A stretch of DNA of 58,598 nucleotides, taken from Methylococcaceae bacterium (GTDB taxonomy: Bacteria; Pseudomonadota; Gammaproteobacteria; Methylococcales; Methylomonadaceae). The position numbers and the translations under genes were made by a program. The notes under the pieces are model-generated. The model did no database searches, was not told where the DNA came from, and worked only from the letters and a program-made list of their open reading frames with translations. Shown piece after piece: positions 8,703 to 16,696 of the stretch; positions within the stretch are counted from its first letter, which is position 1, and every line of letters begins with the position of its first letter. The stretch covers positions 1-58,598 of the forward strand of contig JAKIUK010000018.1 of assembly GCA_021647585.1 (NCBI GenBank), given 5' to 3'.

Positions 8703-9713
8703 ATGGCATTAGTATCATTGCGACAACTTTTAGATTATGCCGCAGAGCATAGTTTTGCCATTCCAGCATTCAATGTCAGTAATATGGAGCAAGTACAAGC
8801 CATTATGCAGGCAGCCAATGCCTGTAATAGCCCCGTTATTATGCAAGGTTCAGCAGGTGCAAACAAATATGCTGGTGAAGTTTTTTTACGCCATTTAATT
8901 CTTGCAGCAGTTGAGCAATACCCGCATATTCCTGTAGTTATGCATCGAGATCATGCGCCCTCTCCTGTTATCTGCGCACAAGCTATTCAATCAGGTTTCA
9001 GCTCGGTGATGATGGATGGCTCATTGCTGGAAGATATGAAAACACCTTCATCATTCGAATATAACGTAAAAGTGACACAATCCGTAGTCAATATGGCGCA
9101 TGCCTGTGGCGTATCAGTTGAAGGCGAAATTGGTTGCTTAGGTTCATTAGAAACCAATGTGACAGGAAAAAAAGCAGATCACGATAAATTACTAACTGAC
9201 CCTGATGAAGCGGTGGAATTTGTTGAGCAAACTCAAGTTGATGCTTTAGCTGTCGCCATAGGCACAAGTCATGGAGCTTATAAATTTAGCAAGCCGCCAA
9301 CAGGCGATGTATTAGTCATTAGCCTGTTAAAAACATTACAACAACGACTACCCAACACCCATTTTGTCATGCATGGTTCAAGTTCTGTACCGCAAGACTG
9401 GCTAAAAATCATTAATGATCACGGTGGTATTATTCCTCAAACCTATGGCGTACCCGTTGAAGAAATTGTTGAAGGCATTAAATATGGTGTCCGCAAAGTA
9501 AACATAGATACAGACCTGCGCATGGCCTCAACAGGTGCCATTCGCCAATATTTATCCCAACAGGAAAATGCAACTGACTTTGACCCACGCAAGATTTATA
9601 AAGTAGCTCGTGATGCGATACAAGACTTATGTCAGGCGCGATATGAAGCCTTTGGCAGTGCAGGTCACGCTAGCAAAATAATAGCAATTCCATTAGCTGA
9701 AATGGTGAGCTAA
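8703..9713 (+). CDS. Class II fructose-bisphosphate aldolase, Calvin-cycle (CbbA) type
   Basis: 336 residues from the ATG at 8703, which has AAGGAG 8 nt upstream; an upstream in-frame GTG at 8694 overlaps that site and is unlikely. Motifs: PVVMHRDHAPSP (zinc His and catalytic Asp), SVMMDGS, EGEIGCLGSLE, AIGTSHGAYKF, FVMHGSSSVP and RKVNIDTDLRMA. This is the zinc-dependent class II aldolase subgroup often found in Calvin or ribulose-monophosphate organisms, which cleaves fructose 1,6-bisphosphate and often sedoheptulose 1,7-bisphosphate. It has its own 90-bp leader after glcD and meets the chemoreceptor gene tail to tail with a 4-nt overlap. Confidence 0.93.
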   Translation: MALVSLRQLLDYAAEHSFAIPAFNVSNMEQVQAIMQAANACNSPVIMQGSAGANKYAGEVFLRHLILAAVEQYPHIPVVMHRDHAPSPVICAQAIQSGFSSVMMDGSLLEDMKTPSSFEYNVKVTQSVVNMAHACGVSVEGEIGCLGSLETNVTGKKADHDKLLTDPDEAVEFVEQTQVDALAVAIGTSHGAYKFSKPPTGDVLVISLLKTLQQRLPNTHFVMHGSSSVPQDWLKIINDHGGIIPQTYGVPVEEIVEGIKYGVRKVNIDTDLRMASTGAIRQYLSQQENATDFDPRKIYKVARDAIQDLCQARYEAFGSAGHASKIIAIPLAEMVS

Positions 9714-11335
9714 ACTTTAAATACTGAAATTGCCCCATTTAGACTGGCAGCCATCTCTTTTAATTCTAAGATAGTGGCGTTCAATTTGTTTATTGATAAA
9801 TTATTTTCATTCACCAACTCTGATATTTTTCCCACATCCTGAGCAACGCCCTTCACAACAGTGTTTTGTTCATCCATAGCAACTGAAATATTGTTAATAG
9901 AATCTCTGACCATTGTAGTACCATTTTTAATCAATGACATAGACTCGCCAGCTCGTTTCGCTTTGGTAACGCCCTCATTCACATTATCATGGCCTTTTTT
10001 CATACTGACTACGGCATTGTCGGAATTGCCCTGAATCTCTTCAATAATTCCTGCAACTTCCTGGGTGGAGTTTGATGTTCTTTCTGCCAGACCACGAACT
10101 TCATCTGCCACCACAGCAAAACCTCGACCTTGTTCACCGGCACGGGCGGCTTCAATTGCCGCATTTAATGCCAGCAAATTGGTTTGGGTGGCGATCTGGT
10201 TAATCACTTCAACCACTTCGGAAATGTGTTGAGAGCTATCACTTAATTTGCCGATAATTTGAGAAGATTCTGCTACTACATTGGCTATTTCTTCCATCTC
10301 CTCTGCCGCATCATGAACAATCGTAAAACCTTCATCAGCAGCTTCTCCTGCTTGATCAGCCTGAGATGCTGCATTGCTTGAATTTTGGGTGATTTCATTG
10401 ATGCTGGCCGTCATTTCCTCCATTGCCGCGGCGGTAGTCAAGGCGTACTGGTTTTGTGACTCGGCACTGACAGTTATGACCTGACAAATATCACTCAACT
10501 GGTCAGCCGCCTGAGAGACATGTGCGGCAGTTGTAGTGATCGTGGTAATAATGTGCTTTAAATTACCTTGCATAATTTTTATTGCGTAAATCAAACTACT
10601 GGTATCATCTTTATCTACCCTAATATCTCGTTGTAAATTACCTTTGGAAAGCTCTTTGGCGATTCCTTGTACAAAAAAAGGATCAATACCTAATTGTGAT
10701 TGCAATTTATTAGTTATTAGCATAGAAATTATGATTGCCACACACAATGAAACTATAAATACAATGATTGTGATCCATGAAGCAAAGTGGCTTTGTTTAT
10801 CGATAGATTGGGTTAACAAGCTGACCCGCGTAACATGCTCATCTTCAGTCTGCTGTACTAGTTGGGAGAGTGATTCAGCCGTTTGGTCAAAAGATGCCAT
10901 GATCTGATTTCCTGCTTCAATTCCCTGAGTTGTATAGGTCTTGGCCATGCGTTTTCCTTCCGCATAATATTGTTTAAATTGATGATTTAGATGATCGAGT
11001 TGACTCAATGTTTGTTTATCATCTGGAGACAACTGGCGAAATTTATAGATTGCCTCGCTAAAGGCTTGTGCTGCATCTTCTGCATCTTGATAACCTGCTG
11101 GATCATGGGTAGCAGAGACATCTGTCAAAAACTGCTGTACTTGCACCACATTAAAGGCAATCTTCTGGCTGAGCAGAGCCTGTGGTAACGCCTGACTATC
11201 TACTAAATCGACCTTAGCAGTAATTTCTCTAAATTCATACAAAGTTACGGCAGCGATAATAGTAAGAAGTCCGATTAGTATGAGATAACCTAAATAAATT
11301 CTGGCTTTAAAACTAATAGGCATTTTGGATGACAT
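9710..11335 (-). CDS. Methyl-accepting chemotaxis protein
   Basis: 541 residues. TM1 (about 13-32) and TM2 (about 185-208) bracket a helical periplasmic sensor domain of four-helix-bundle type (TLYEFREITAKVDLVDSQALPQ...). A HAMP region follows (about 210-260) and then a long coiled-coil signalling domain; the hairpin tip QIATQTNLLALNAAIEAARAGEQGRGFAVVADEVR is the invariant CheA/CheW contact region. There is no C-terminal CheR-tethering pentapeptide. It is an isolated receptor with no che genes in the window; the ligand cannot be read from sequence. Confidence 0.95.
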   Translation of the reverse strand: MSSKMPISFKARIYLGYLILIGLLTIIAAVTLYEFREITAKVDLVDSQALPQALLSQKIAFNVVQVQQFLTDVSATHDPAGYQDAEDAAQAFSEAIYKFRQLSPDDKQTLSQLDHLNHQFKQYYAEGKRMAKTYTTQGIEAGNQIMASFDQTAESLSQLVQQTEDEHVTRVSLLTQSIDKQSHFASWITIIVFIVSLCVAIIISMLITNKLQSQLGIDPFFVQGIAKELSKGNLQRDIRVDKDDTSSLIYAIKIMQGNLKHIITTITTTAAHVSQAADQLSDICQVITVSAESQNQYALTTAAAMEEMTASINEITQNSSNAASQADQAGEAADEGFTIVHDAAEEMEEIANVVAESSQIIGKLSDSSQHISEVVEVINQIATQTNLLALNAAIEAARAGEQGRGFAVVADEVRGLAERTSNSTQEVAGIIEEIQGNSDNAVVSMKKGHDNVNEGVTKAKRAGESMSLIKNGTTMVRDSINNISVAMDEQNTVVKGVAQDVGKISELVNENNLSINKLNATILELKEMAASLNGAISVFKV

Positions 11336-11804
11336 GATAGATTCTCTGAATGTTGGTTGTTTTGTAAAGCAATTAAGTAAGATGTGCTGACGACATAAAG
11401 CGCATCCTACCCTTCATTCCTTTTGTATAGATGCAGAATATGGAAGAGATAAATATATTATTTTGTCTCAACAGCAAAATATTAATGGGCGTGCTAAAGA
11501 ATGTTCTAACCAACAGTTTCAATTGTAATTTTGATAATGGAGCTGGAACAAATTAAATCTAGCAGACCATGTATTATTGTCAACTTATCCAAAAAATCCG
11601 AACACTTATCTGTTGTCGTTTTTTACTATCCCTGTTTGTTTCCAGGAAAAGACGGATGCAATTTTCAACTGCCTTGCTATTGTTGTGGACTTCAACTATA
11701 AGCTATGCGGCTGCATATGATGATGAACGTATTCGAGAATAACTTATATAAAAAATTATCTCAAAATCAGGGGCAGGTATTTCCTCGACATATTTGTACT
11801 ATCG
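11336..11804. other. Intergenic region of 469 bp
   Basis: Divergent or terminal spacer between the chemoreceptor and the NlpE-like gene, both on the minus strand. The only coding-like item is the short signal-peptide ORF at 11656-11742 on the plus strand. I see no convincing terminator hairpin and no repeat. Confidence 0.6.
11656..11742 (+). pseudogene. Orphan signal peptide, probable remnant of a secreted-protein gene
   Basis: A 28-residue ORF with a good ribosome-binding site (AGGAAA ending 8 nt before the ATG). It reads MQFSTALLLLWTSTISYAAA followed by only YDDERIRE and a stop. This is a well-formed Sec signal peptide with an Ala-x-Ala cleavage site and almost no mature part. It could be the head of a decayed gene or a true micropeptide; no homologous continuation was recognised downstream. 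Confidence 0.3.
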
Positions 11805-12341
11805 TCAGTGCATATGCACCTCACGTGCTTTTATGGTGTCGCTTCTGCGCAGAAAATATTTGTCCTTGTTTTGACCGGTTTTCATGTGTGGTCCTTCAGA
11901 GGTAAGCAAGATAAGTGTTCCTTCATCTTTAATATGAAGTTTTCGTATACTGGAATCCTTACGCGCCGTTAAAGTAACCGTGCGAGATTCATCATCCCAG
12001 CTATATTTACCTTTCTCATAAAACTCCCTGGCCGAGGCTTGTATATACTGAGTCACCAACAGATAATTTTTTTTATTTTTTAATGACAGTGTCATTTTAA
12101 TACCCGCACAGTCTTTGCATGGGAGGTAACCATAATAAACTCCCCGAAATTTCTGGCTCTCATCAACCGGCTTCAAATGCTTGGAATGTTCTCCTTTTTG
12201 CCTGGCCAATTCTCGTGCTCTTTGAACATCTCCCATCGCATCCTTATCAGACTTAGCCATTGCTGGGTTAAAAGAAACGATAATAATACCGAGTAATATC
12301 AGAGTAAGCTTTTGTTTTAGAGGTATTATTAATGCTTTCAT
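11805..12341 (-). CDS. Periplasmic NlpE N-terminal-domain protein
   Basis: 178 residues with a cleavable signal peptide (LILLGIIIVSFNPAMA, cleavage about residue 29). The mature protein carries the NlpE signature GVYYGYLPCKDCAGIKMTL (about residues 66-84, with the CxxC pair) followed by the lipocalin-like beta strands YLLVTQYIQ, KGKYSWDDESRTVTL and TLILLTSEG. E. coli NlpE is an outer-membrane lipoprotein that activates the Cpx stress response and helps copper tolerance. This protein has no lipobox Cys, so it should be soluble. No cpx or copper genes adjoin it. Confidence 0.75.
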   Translation of the reverse strand: MKALIIPLKQKLTLILLGIIIVSFNPAMAKSDKDAMGDVQRARELARQKGEHSKHLKPVDESQKFRGVYYGYLPCKDCAGIKMTLSLKNKKNYLLVTQYIQASAREFYEKGKYSWDDESRTVTLTARKDSSIRKLHIKDEGTLILLTSEGPHMKTGQNKDKYFLRRSDTIKAREVHMH

Positions 12342-12489
12342 TATATTTTCACGTGATAAGTAATTATGAGTTATTGAGTTTGTAATTAAACTGACTCTAC
12401 AAAAACTCGCATAAGATACACAAAGTTTATGTCATTCAATTTACCACAACTTTTTAGTTACTCTATATAATATTGAGAACGATTGTCAA

Positions 12490-13668
12490 TTACTGGTTGC
12501 TTAATACCCTTTCAACCAAGCTTACCCAATAACTCGCACCTACAGTCAAAATTTCATCATTAAAATCATAATGTGGATTATGTAGTAAACATCCGCCATC
12601 TGAGGAACCATTTCCCAGCCAGACATAACATCCCGGTTTTTCCTGCAACATAAAAGAAAAATCCTCTGATCCCATGCTGGGTACTGGTTGTAAGTCTACA
12701 TTATCAACACCTACCAGCTCTTGTGCCACCTCTATGGCTATAGCCGTCTCAGCTTCCGTATTACTGGTGACAGGATATCCAGGGTTTTCAGGATTAATTA
12801 AAATTTGAGTATTTAACTCAAAACATTGTGTAGATGCTTCAACTATCTGTTTAATCCTGCTCTTGATAAGTTGCAGGGTTGCCGGATTAAAACAACGGTA
12901 GGTTCCTCTTAATACCACAGACTCAGGAATTGCATTCCAGGTATTCCCTCCATGTACTTGAGTAATACTCAACACTGCAGAATCAGCCGGATTTACATTT
13001 CGACTAACAACCGTCTGTAATGCACTTATAATTTGAGCTGCTGCAACAAAAACATCATTGCCTAAATGTGGCATTCCCGCATGTGTCGCCTGCCCGGATA
13101 AAACAATCTCAAAACAGTCAAATGACGCCATCATTGCACCCGTTTTAATTGCAAAATGTCCAACAGGAACATCAGGAAAATTATGTAAGCCAAATATACA
13201 GTCCGCCGGAAACAATTCAAATAAGCCATCGTCAATCATTTGTTTAGCACCTGCCCGGCCCTCTTCTGCGGGTTGAAACACAAAGTAAACTGTGCCGTTA
13301 AAATCCCGATGATTCGCTAAATATTTTGCTGCGCCCAATAACATGGCAGAGTGTCCATCGTGTCCACAGGCATGCATTTTTCCATTATGCTGAGACTTAT
13401 AAGCAAACTCATTTTTCTCTTGAATGAATAAGGCATCCATATCTGCACGTAAAGCAATTTTTTTAGCACTGTTGCCGGCAGACAAACTCGCAACAACCCC
13501 TGTTTTCCCTAACCCCTGATGAACATCTAGACCAAAACCTGTTAATTTTGAAGCAATAAAAGCAGAGGTCTTGGTTTCTTCAAACGCAGTTTCAGGAAAT
13601 TGATGTAAATGTTGCCGCCATCTACACATTTCATTAAACAGTGCGTCAATTTCTTTATAATTTTTCAT
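12490..13668 (-). CDS. M20-family amidohydrolase (hippurate hydrolase / N-acyl-amino-acid hydrolase type)
   Basis: 392 residues. Metal ligands are seen in ALRADMDALFIQE, MHACGHDGHSAML and the catalytic AEEGRAGAKQMIDDGL; the dimerisation segment contains THAGMPHLGNDVFVAA and HGGNTWNAIPESVVLRGTYR; the C-terminus has SMGSEDFSFMLQEKPGCYVWLGNG with the last His in LHNPHYDFND. These are the HipO/AbgB-like carboxypeptidases that remove acyl groups from amino acids. The exact substrate is not predictable. It is divergent from lexA, separated by 111 bp. Confidence 0.92.
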   Translation of the reverse strand: MKNYKEIDALFNEMCRWRQHLHQFPETAFEETKTSAFIASKLTGFGLDVHQGLGKTGVVASLSAGNSAKKIALRADMDALFIQEKNEFAYKSQHNGKMHACGHDGHSAMLLGAAKYLANHRDFNGTVYFVFQPAEEGRAGAKQMIDDGLFELFPADCIFGLHNFPDVPVGHFAIKTGAMMASFDCFEIVLSGQATHAGMPHLGNDVFVAAAQIISALQTVVSRNVNPADSAVLSITQVHGGNTWNAIPESVVLRGTYRCFNPATLQLIKSRIKQIVEASTQCFELNTQILINPENPGYPVTSNTEAETAIAIEVAQELVGVDNVDLQPVPSMGSEDFSFMLQEKPGCYVWLGNGSSDGGCLLHNPHYDFNDEILTVGASYWVSLVERVLSNQ

Positions 13669-13727
13669 AAATCTATACCTTAAAGTATATTCCTAGCAAG
13701 GAATATAAAAAAAACCAATAAACACTT

Positions 13728-13775
13728 GTTCTCCTTTTGTTCTTGCGCTACTATTAAAGAAAACGAAAGGAGAAC
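13728..13775 (+). promoter_or_regulatory. Putative LexA operator(s) and inverted repeat in front of lexA
   Basis: 13728-13742 reads GTTC-TCCTTTT-GTTC, a perfect GTTC-N7-GTTC direct repeat, the LexA box known from alphaproteobacteria rather than the gammaproteobacterial CTGT-N8-ACAG. A second, inverted box with one mismatch (AAAC-N7-GAAC) lies at 13761-13775. The two also form an inverted repeat (GTTCTCCTTTTGTT, 13728-13741, against AACGAAAGGAGAAC, 13762-13775; 13 of 14 pairs, 20-nt spacer) whose right arm contains the AGGAG ribosome-binding site of lexA. The pattern is seen; LexA binding is inferred. Confidence 0.6.
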
Positions 13776-13779
13776 AGAT

Positions 13780-14436
13780 GTGTCTAGCAATTATAATGTA
13801 ACAAGAAAACAACAGGAAGTTTTAGATTTTCTGATTACTAATCAAGATTGTTTTAGCAGCCCACCAACACTGGATGAACTTTGCTTTGCAATGGGTCTAA
13901 AATCACGAGGGTCTTTGCATAAACATATTCAGGGGCTGATTAATGCTGGTTTGGTTGAAGCTCCTAACCGTAAGCAACGAGGGGTTCGTTTAACCCAACA
14001 GGCACTGTTAAATATCACAAACCCTGAAACCCCTATAACAAAACATTCTGTTGAAGAACAGGGAATTCCTTTTATCGGGGCTATTGCTGCTGGCACTCCA
14101 ATTGAAGCATTGCCAAACATCAGCTATATGACTATTCCTGATGAAATTAAAACAGATAAACCCTGCTACATACTACAGGTAAAAGGGGATTCCATGATTG
14201 ATGATGGTATTTTTGATGGGGACTGGGTCATCATTGAACAACGTAGCCATGCACGAAATGGAGAGTGTGTCGTTGCTTTAATTGATAATTCCGATGCAAC
14301 ACTTAAATATATAGACCAATATCCACACCAAACTATTTTAATTCCAGCTAATAAGAATATGCAGGCAATGCACTTTTTACCTCAGCAAGTCCAAATTCAA
14401 GGTGTATTAGTTGGACAGATGAGAAGTTACAAATAA
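13780..14436 (+). CDS. lexA: LexA-type SOS repressor / autopeptidase
   Basis: 218 residues from the GTG at 13780, which has AGGAGA 6 nt upstream; a longer frame reaching 13726 would run through the operator and lacks a ribosome site. Residues of about 7-71 form a winged-helix DNA-binding domain (TRKQQEVLDFL ... LKSRGSLHKHIQGLINAGLVE), the rest an S24 peptidase domain with the Ala104-Gly105 self-cleavage bond, Ser138 in KGDSMIDDG and Lys176 in ATLKYI. The recognition helix (SRGSLHKHI) differs from E. coli LexA, in keeping with the unusual operator, and resembles the second LexA (LexA2) type of some Pseudomonas and Xanthomonas strains as I remember it. Whether it is the only LexA in the genome cannot be seen. 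Confidence 0.85.
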   Translation: MSSNYNVTRKQQEVLDFLITNQDCFSSPPTLDELCFAMGLKSRGSLHKHIQGLINAGLVEAPNRKQRGVRLTQQALLNITNPETPITKHSVEEQGIPFIGAIAAGTPIEALPNISYMTIPDEIKTDKPCYILQVKGDSMIDDGIFDGDWVIIEQRSHARNGECVVALIDNSDATLKYIDQYPHQTILIPANKNMQAMHFLPQQVQIQGVLVGQMRSYK

Positions 14437-14472
14437 TCAAACAACAATATAAGTATGACCGAGGAAAATATT

Positions 14473-14625
14473 ATGATGACACGTATCCATATGCAAGATC
14501 AGATTCAAAACAGAATCGAAGAGTTAATGAATGAGAAAAACAATCATGATTGGGATGAAATTTTTCAAAATGCAGCTACCTTCTCATTGATTATTATTTT
14601 TATGACTTTAGGATTAAGTTGGTAA
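14473..14625 (+). CDS. 50-residue membrane protein downstream of lexA
   Basis: A short ORF beginning MMTRIHMQDQIQNRIEEL and ending in one hydrophobic helix, FSLIIIFMTLGLSW (about residues 37-50). The start at 14473 has GAGGAAA 6 nt upstream; an alternative in-frame ATG at 14455 has no clear site. It lies 36 bp after lexA on the same strand with no terminator between, so it is probably co-transcribed and LexA-controlled. Single-helix proteins of this size under LexA control include division inhibitors in other bacteria (SidA, YneA), but there is no sequence similarity that I can show. Function unknown. Confidence 0.55.
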   Translation: MMTRIHMQDQIQNRIEELMNEKNNHDWDEIFQNAATFSLIIIFMTLGLSW

Positions 14626-14728
14626 TGAAGTTTTAATGCTAAGGATAGAACTAGGTTGATATAATTAATACAAATTTGAAATTGCTTTACAATCTTCTTT
14701 TCTATTCCGTAACCTGAAAAAAACCAAT

Positions 14729-15085
14729 ATGATCAAATTAATTCATCTTATTTTTATTGTGACTTCTTTTGCCAGCTTTAATGCTCGCATTGCATTTTCC
14801 GTCTTTAAACCCGGTATTTTACAGAACAAAATAATTAAAATTTCGCCTCATGTCATTGATACTCTCCTACTGCTTAGTGGTATTACTTTGATTTTTCAGG
14901 GTAACTGGCTGGCAGGGGAGTATGGTTGGATTATATCTAAATTTATTTTACTACTTGGTTATATAGCTTTTGGGGTCATGGCTATGCGAATGGAAGGTGC
15001 TAAACGCTGGCTGGCTTATACAGCAGCAATTGCTTGCTTCGTATATATCTTTGTAATTGCAATAACTAAGCATGGTTTTATCTAA
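14729..15085 (+). CDS. SirB-family membrane protein
   Basis: 118 residues with four hydrophobic helices and the SirB features IKLIHLIFIVTSFASFNARI at the start, ISPHVIDTLLLLSGITL in the middle and MRMEGAKRWLAYTAAI near the end. SirB2-like proteins are small inner-membrane proteins of unknown biochemical role, named from a Salmonella invasion-regulation locus. It stands 103 bp after the small lexA-linked ORF; its stop codon abuts a degenerate palindromic element. Confidence 0.8.
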   Translation: MIKLIHLIFIVTSFASFNARIAFSVFKPGILQNKIIKISPHVIDTLLLLSGITLIFQGNWLAGEYGWIISKFILLLGYIAFGVMAMRMEGAKRWLAYTAAIACFVYIFVIAITKHGFI

Positions 15086-15348
15086 CTTAGGAATGTACAA
15101 GAAATAACTTCAACAACTAGAATTCTGTTATTGTTGTATTGACGGGTTGTTTCTTGTTAAAAGCTCTCCCTTGCTGGGGAGGGTTGGGTGGGTGGGGAGA
15201 AATCAAACCATTCTCTTTTTTAACCGTGGTGGACTACTAGGCTAGGGGGCTGGTGCGGCCGTAGCTTGCTATGCGCCTGTTGCCACGTTTTGAATACAAA
15301 CATTAATTCTGCGCCTGTTACCAAACATATTCCGTGCGCGTTCCTTAC
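15086..15348. repeat. Degenerate palindromic element D
   Basis: About 263 bp with short terminal inverted repeats (CTTAGGAATGTACAAGAA at the left; GTAAGGAACGCGCACGGAA when the right end is read in reverse). It contains a GC-rich hairpin around 15165-15200 (CTCTCCC...GGGGAGGG). The right part, read on the minus strand, contains TTTGTATTCAAAACGTGGCA and GCATAGCAAGCTACG, which aligns closely with the core of the elements at 21255, 43628 and 58382. It starts immediately after the SirB stop codon. Confidence 0.5.
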
Positions 15349-15400
15349 AAAATATTTGTCTAAAAAACTATAGTATTTGCTTATCTTCTTTTACTGAAAC

Positions 15401-15436
15401 AAAAAAAAACCTCGCTGGAAAGCGAGGTTTTTTTTC
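15401..15436 (-). terminator. Intrinsic terminator of the cold-shock gene
   Basis: Perfect stem AACCTCGCT / AGCGAGGTT with a 4-nt loop, flanked by an A-run on one side and a T-run on the other, so it can end transcription in both directions. It lies 24 bp after the csp stop codon. Confidence 0.92.
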
Positions 15437-15459
15437 AAATCAATAACTCTGATTGTTTA

Positions 15460-15663
15460 TTATTGAGGCTGAACTTCTGCAGCTTGCAGGCCTTTAGGGC
15501 CATTCTCCACTTCATAAACTACAGTTTGACCTTCAGCCAAAGTTTTAAAGCCATCACCAGTGATTGCTCTAAAATGTACAAACACATCATCTCCACCTTC
15601 TTCTGGGGTGATGAAACCAAAACCTTTAGATTCGTTAAACCATTTAACAGTACCAGTTGCCAT
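15460..15663 (-). CDS. Cold-shock protein, CspA family
   Basis: 67 residues, one cold-shock domain. RNP1 is KGFGFITPE and RNP2 is DVFVHF, both intact; the protein binds single-stranded RNA and DNA and melts secondary structure. The leader is a run of A/T-rich sequence of about 150 bp. A second, less similar csp lies at 47867. Which one is cold-induced cannot be read. Confidence 0.97.
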   Translation of the reverse strand: MATGTVKWFNESKGFGFITPEEGGDDVFVHFRAITGDGFKTLAEGQTVVYEVENGPKGLQAAEVQPQ

Positions 15664-15871
15664 TTTTTGAAATCCTCAAAAATATATTAATAAAAAAACT
15701 GCTTGCAGAAGACATGATTAAGGATTCATAGATGAGCCAATTACAGGATGTTCTTAGAAAACCAGGCTTGAGCCTAACGCAGGCGTACACACTATATCCC
15801 ACAAACAAAAAAAATACAATTTTTATCTAACGTGTAAATGAGAGAAATACATAAACAAACTTCTTGTAATG

Positions 15872-16696
15872 CTATAAATGCACAGCTACAGCATCAACAT
15901 CGCTCTCCAACCGCCTTAATAGCTCCTTCCCTGAGTTAAAACATATTTCATCATGTCCCGGCCAATTGCCAACGGTTAATACTTGCCACCGCTTTAACAA
16001 AGCCTTTAATTTAATTTTCCCGGTAACCGTAAAATGCCATTTTTTAATAATTTCATTGTATTCTTTCAGCTCAATGCCGGCAATTGATTCACGTAAATTA
16101 ACCAGCTGCCCAATTAATCGTTCAATCTCAGTCATTTGACTATCTACCCATTCTGTAACTGATTTAGGCTGAATTTTATCTATTGCAGAATGTTCATTAT
16201 CTGATACTATTTTTAGGCAATGTATAAGCTCACTACTACTAAATCTGACTGCCGTTTCGTAGAATGCAGCCGCCTCCATGTCATATAAACAATGTTGACT
16301 ATAATCTTCACAAGGCACAGAGCTGGTTATAATTTCACTGCATTCAGGCCATTGACCACCAATCATCTGAGGGTAAAATTTTTTACCTGACTCATTATCA
16401 ACAATTTTTGATGTTATAAAAAGACGACCTAAATCTTCGGTTTTATGTCCGGCAATACCTAAATTTAATATTATTGGGTAATGCATCCTTGGGAACAAAG
16501 CCAGTGTATAAGCCACAGCTCCTGCCATTGCGACCTTACCCACTCCTGTCACTGTTAATACGCAGTTGTGGTTTTTATATATTGAAAAAGCATGATTAAC
16601 ATGCTCTTTTTTAAAATCATAGAATCTCAATAACGGCTTTGCTTCACAATCAAGGGCAATAAAAATAAATATTTGGGGAGCAATCTGATTTGTCAT
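15872..16696 (-). CDS. Nucleoside phosphorylase-fold protein (MTA/SAH nucleosidase superfamily)
   Basis: 274 residues. Motifs of the PNP/UDP family are present: VTGVGKVAMAGAVAYTLA, IILNLGIAGH and the ribose-binding YDMEAAAFYETA. The last 80 residues (after about 195) are an extra helical region not needed by the fold. It might act on a nucleoside or on a hopanoid- or menaquinone-type precursor, as several bacterial members do; the substrate is not predictable. Its ATG overlaps the stop of the glycosyltransferase gene (ATGA), so the two are translationally coupled. Confidence 0.7.
   Translation of the reverse strand: MTNQIAPQIFIFIALDCEAKPLLRFYDFKKEHVNHAFSIYKNHNCVLTVTGVGKVAMAGAVAYTLALFPRMHYPIILNLGIAGHKTEDLGRLFITSKIVDNESGKKFYPQMIGGQWPECSEIITSSVPCEDYSQHCLYDMEAAAFYETAVRFSSSELIHCLKIVSDNEHSAIDKIQPKSVTEWVDSQMTEIERLIGQLVNLRESIAGIELKEYNEIIKKWHFTVTGKIKLKALLKRWQVLTVGNWPGHDEICFNSGKELLRRLESDVDAVAVHL

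Noticed and set aside
13726..13779. Longer lexA start at 13726
   Set aside because: It would translate the operator, lacks a ribosome site and adds residues that the family does not have.
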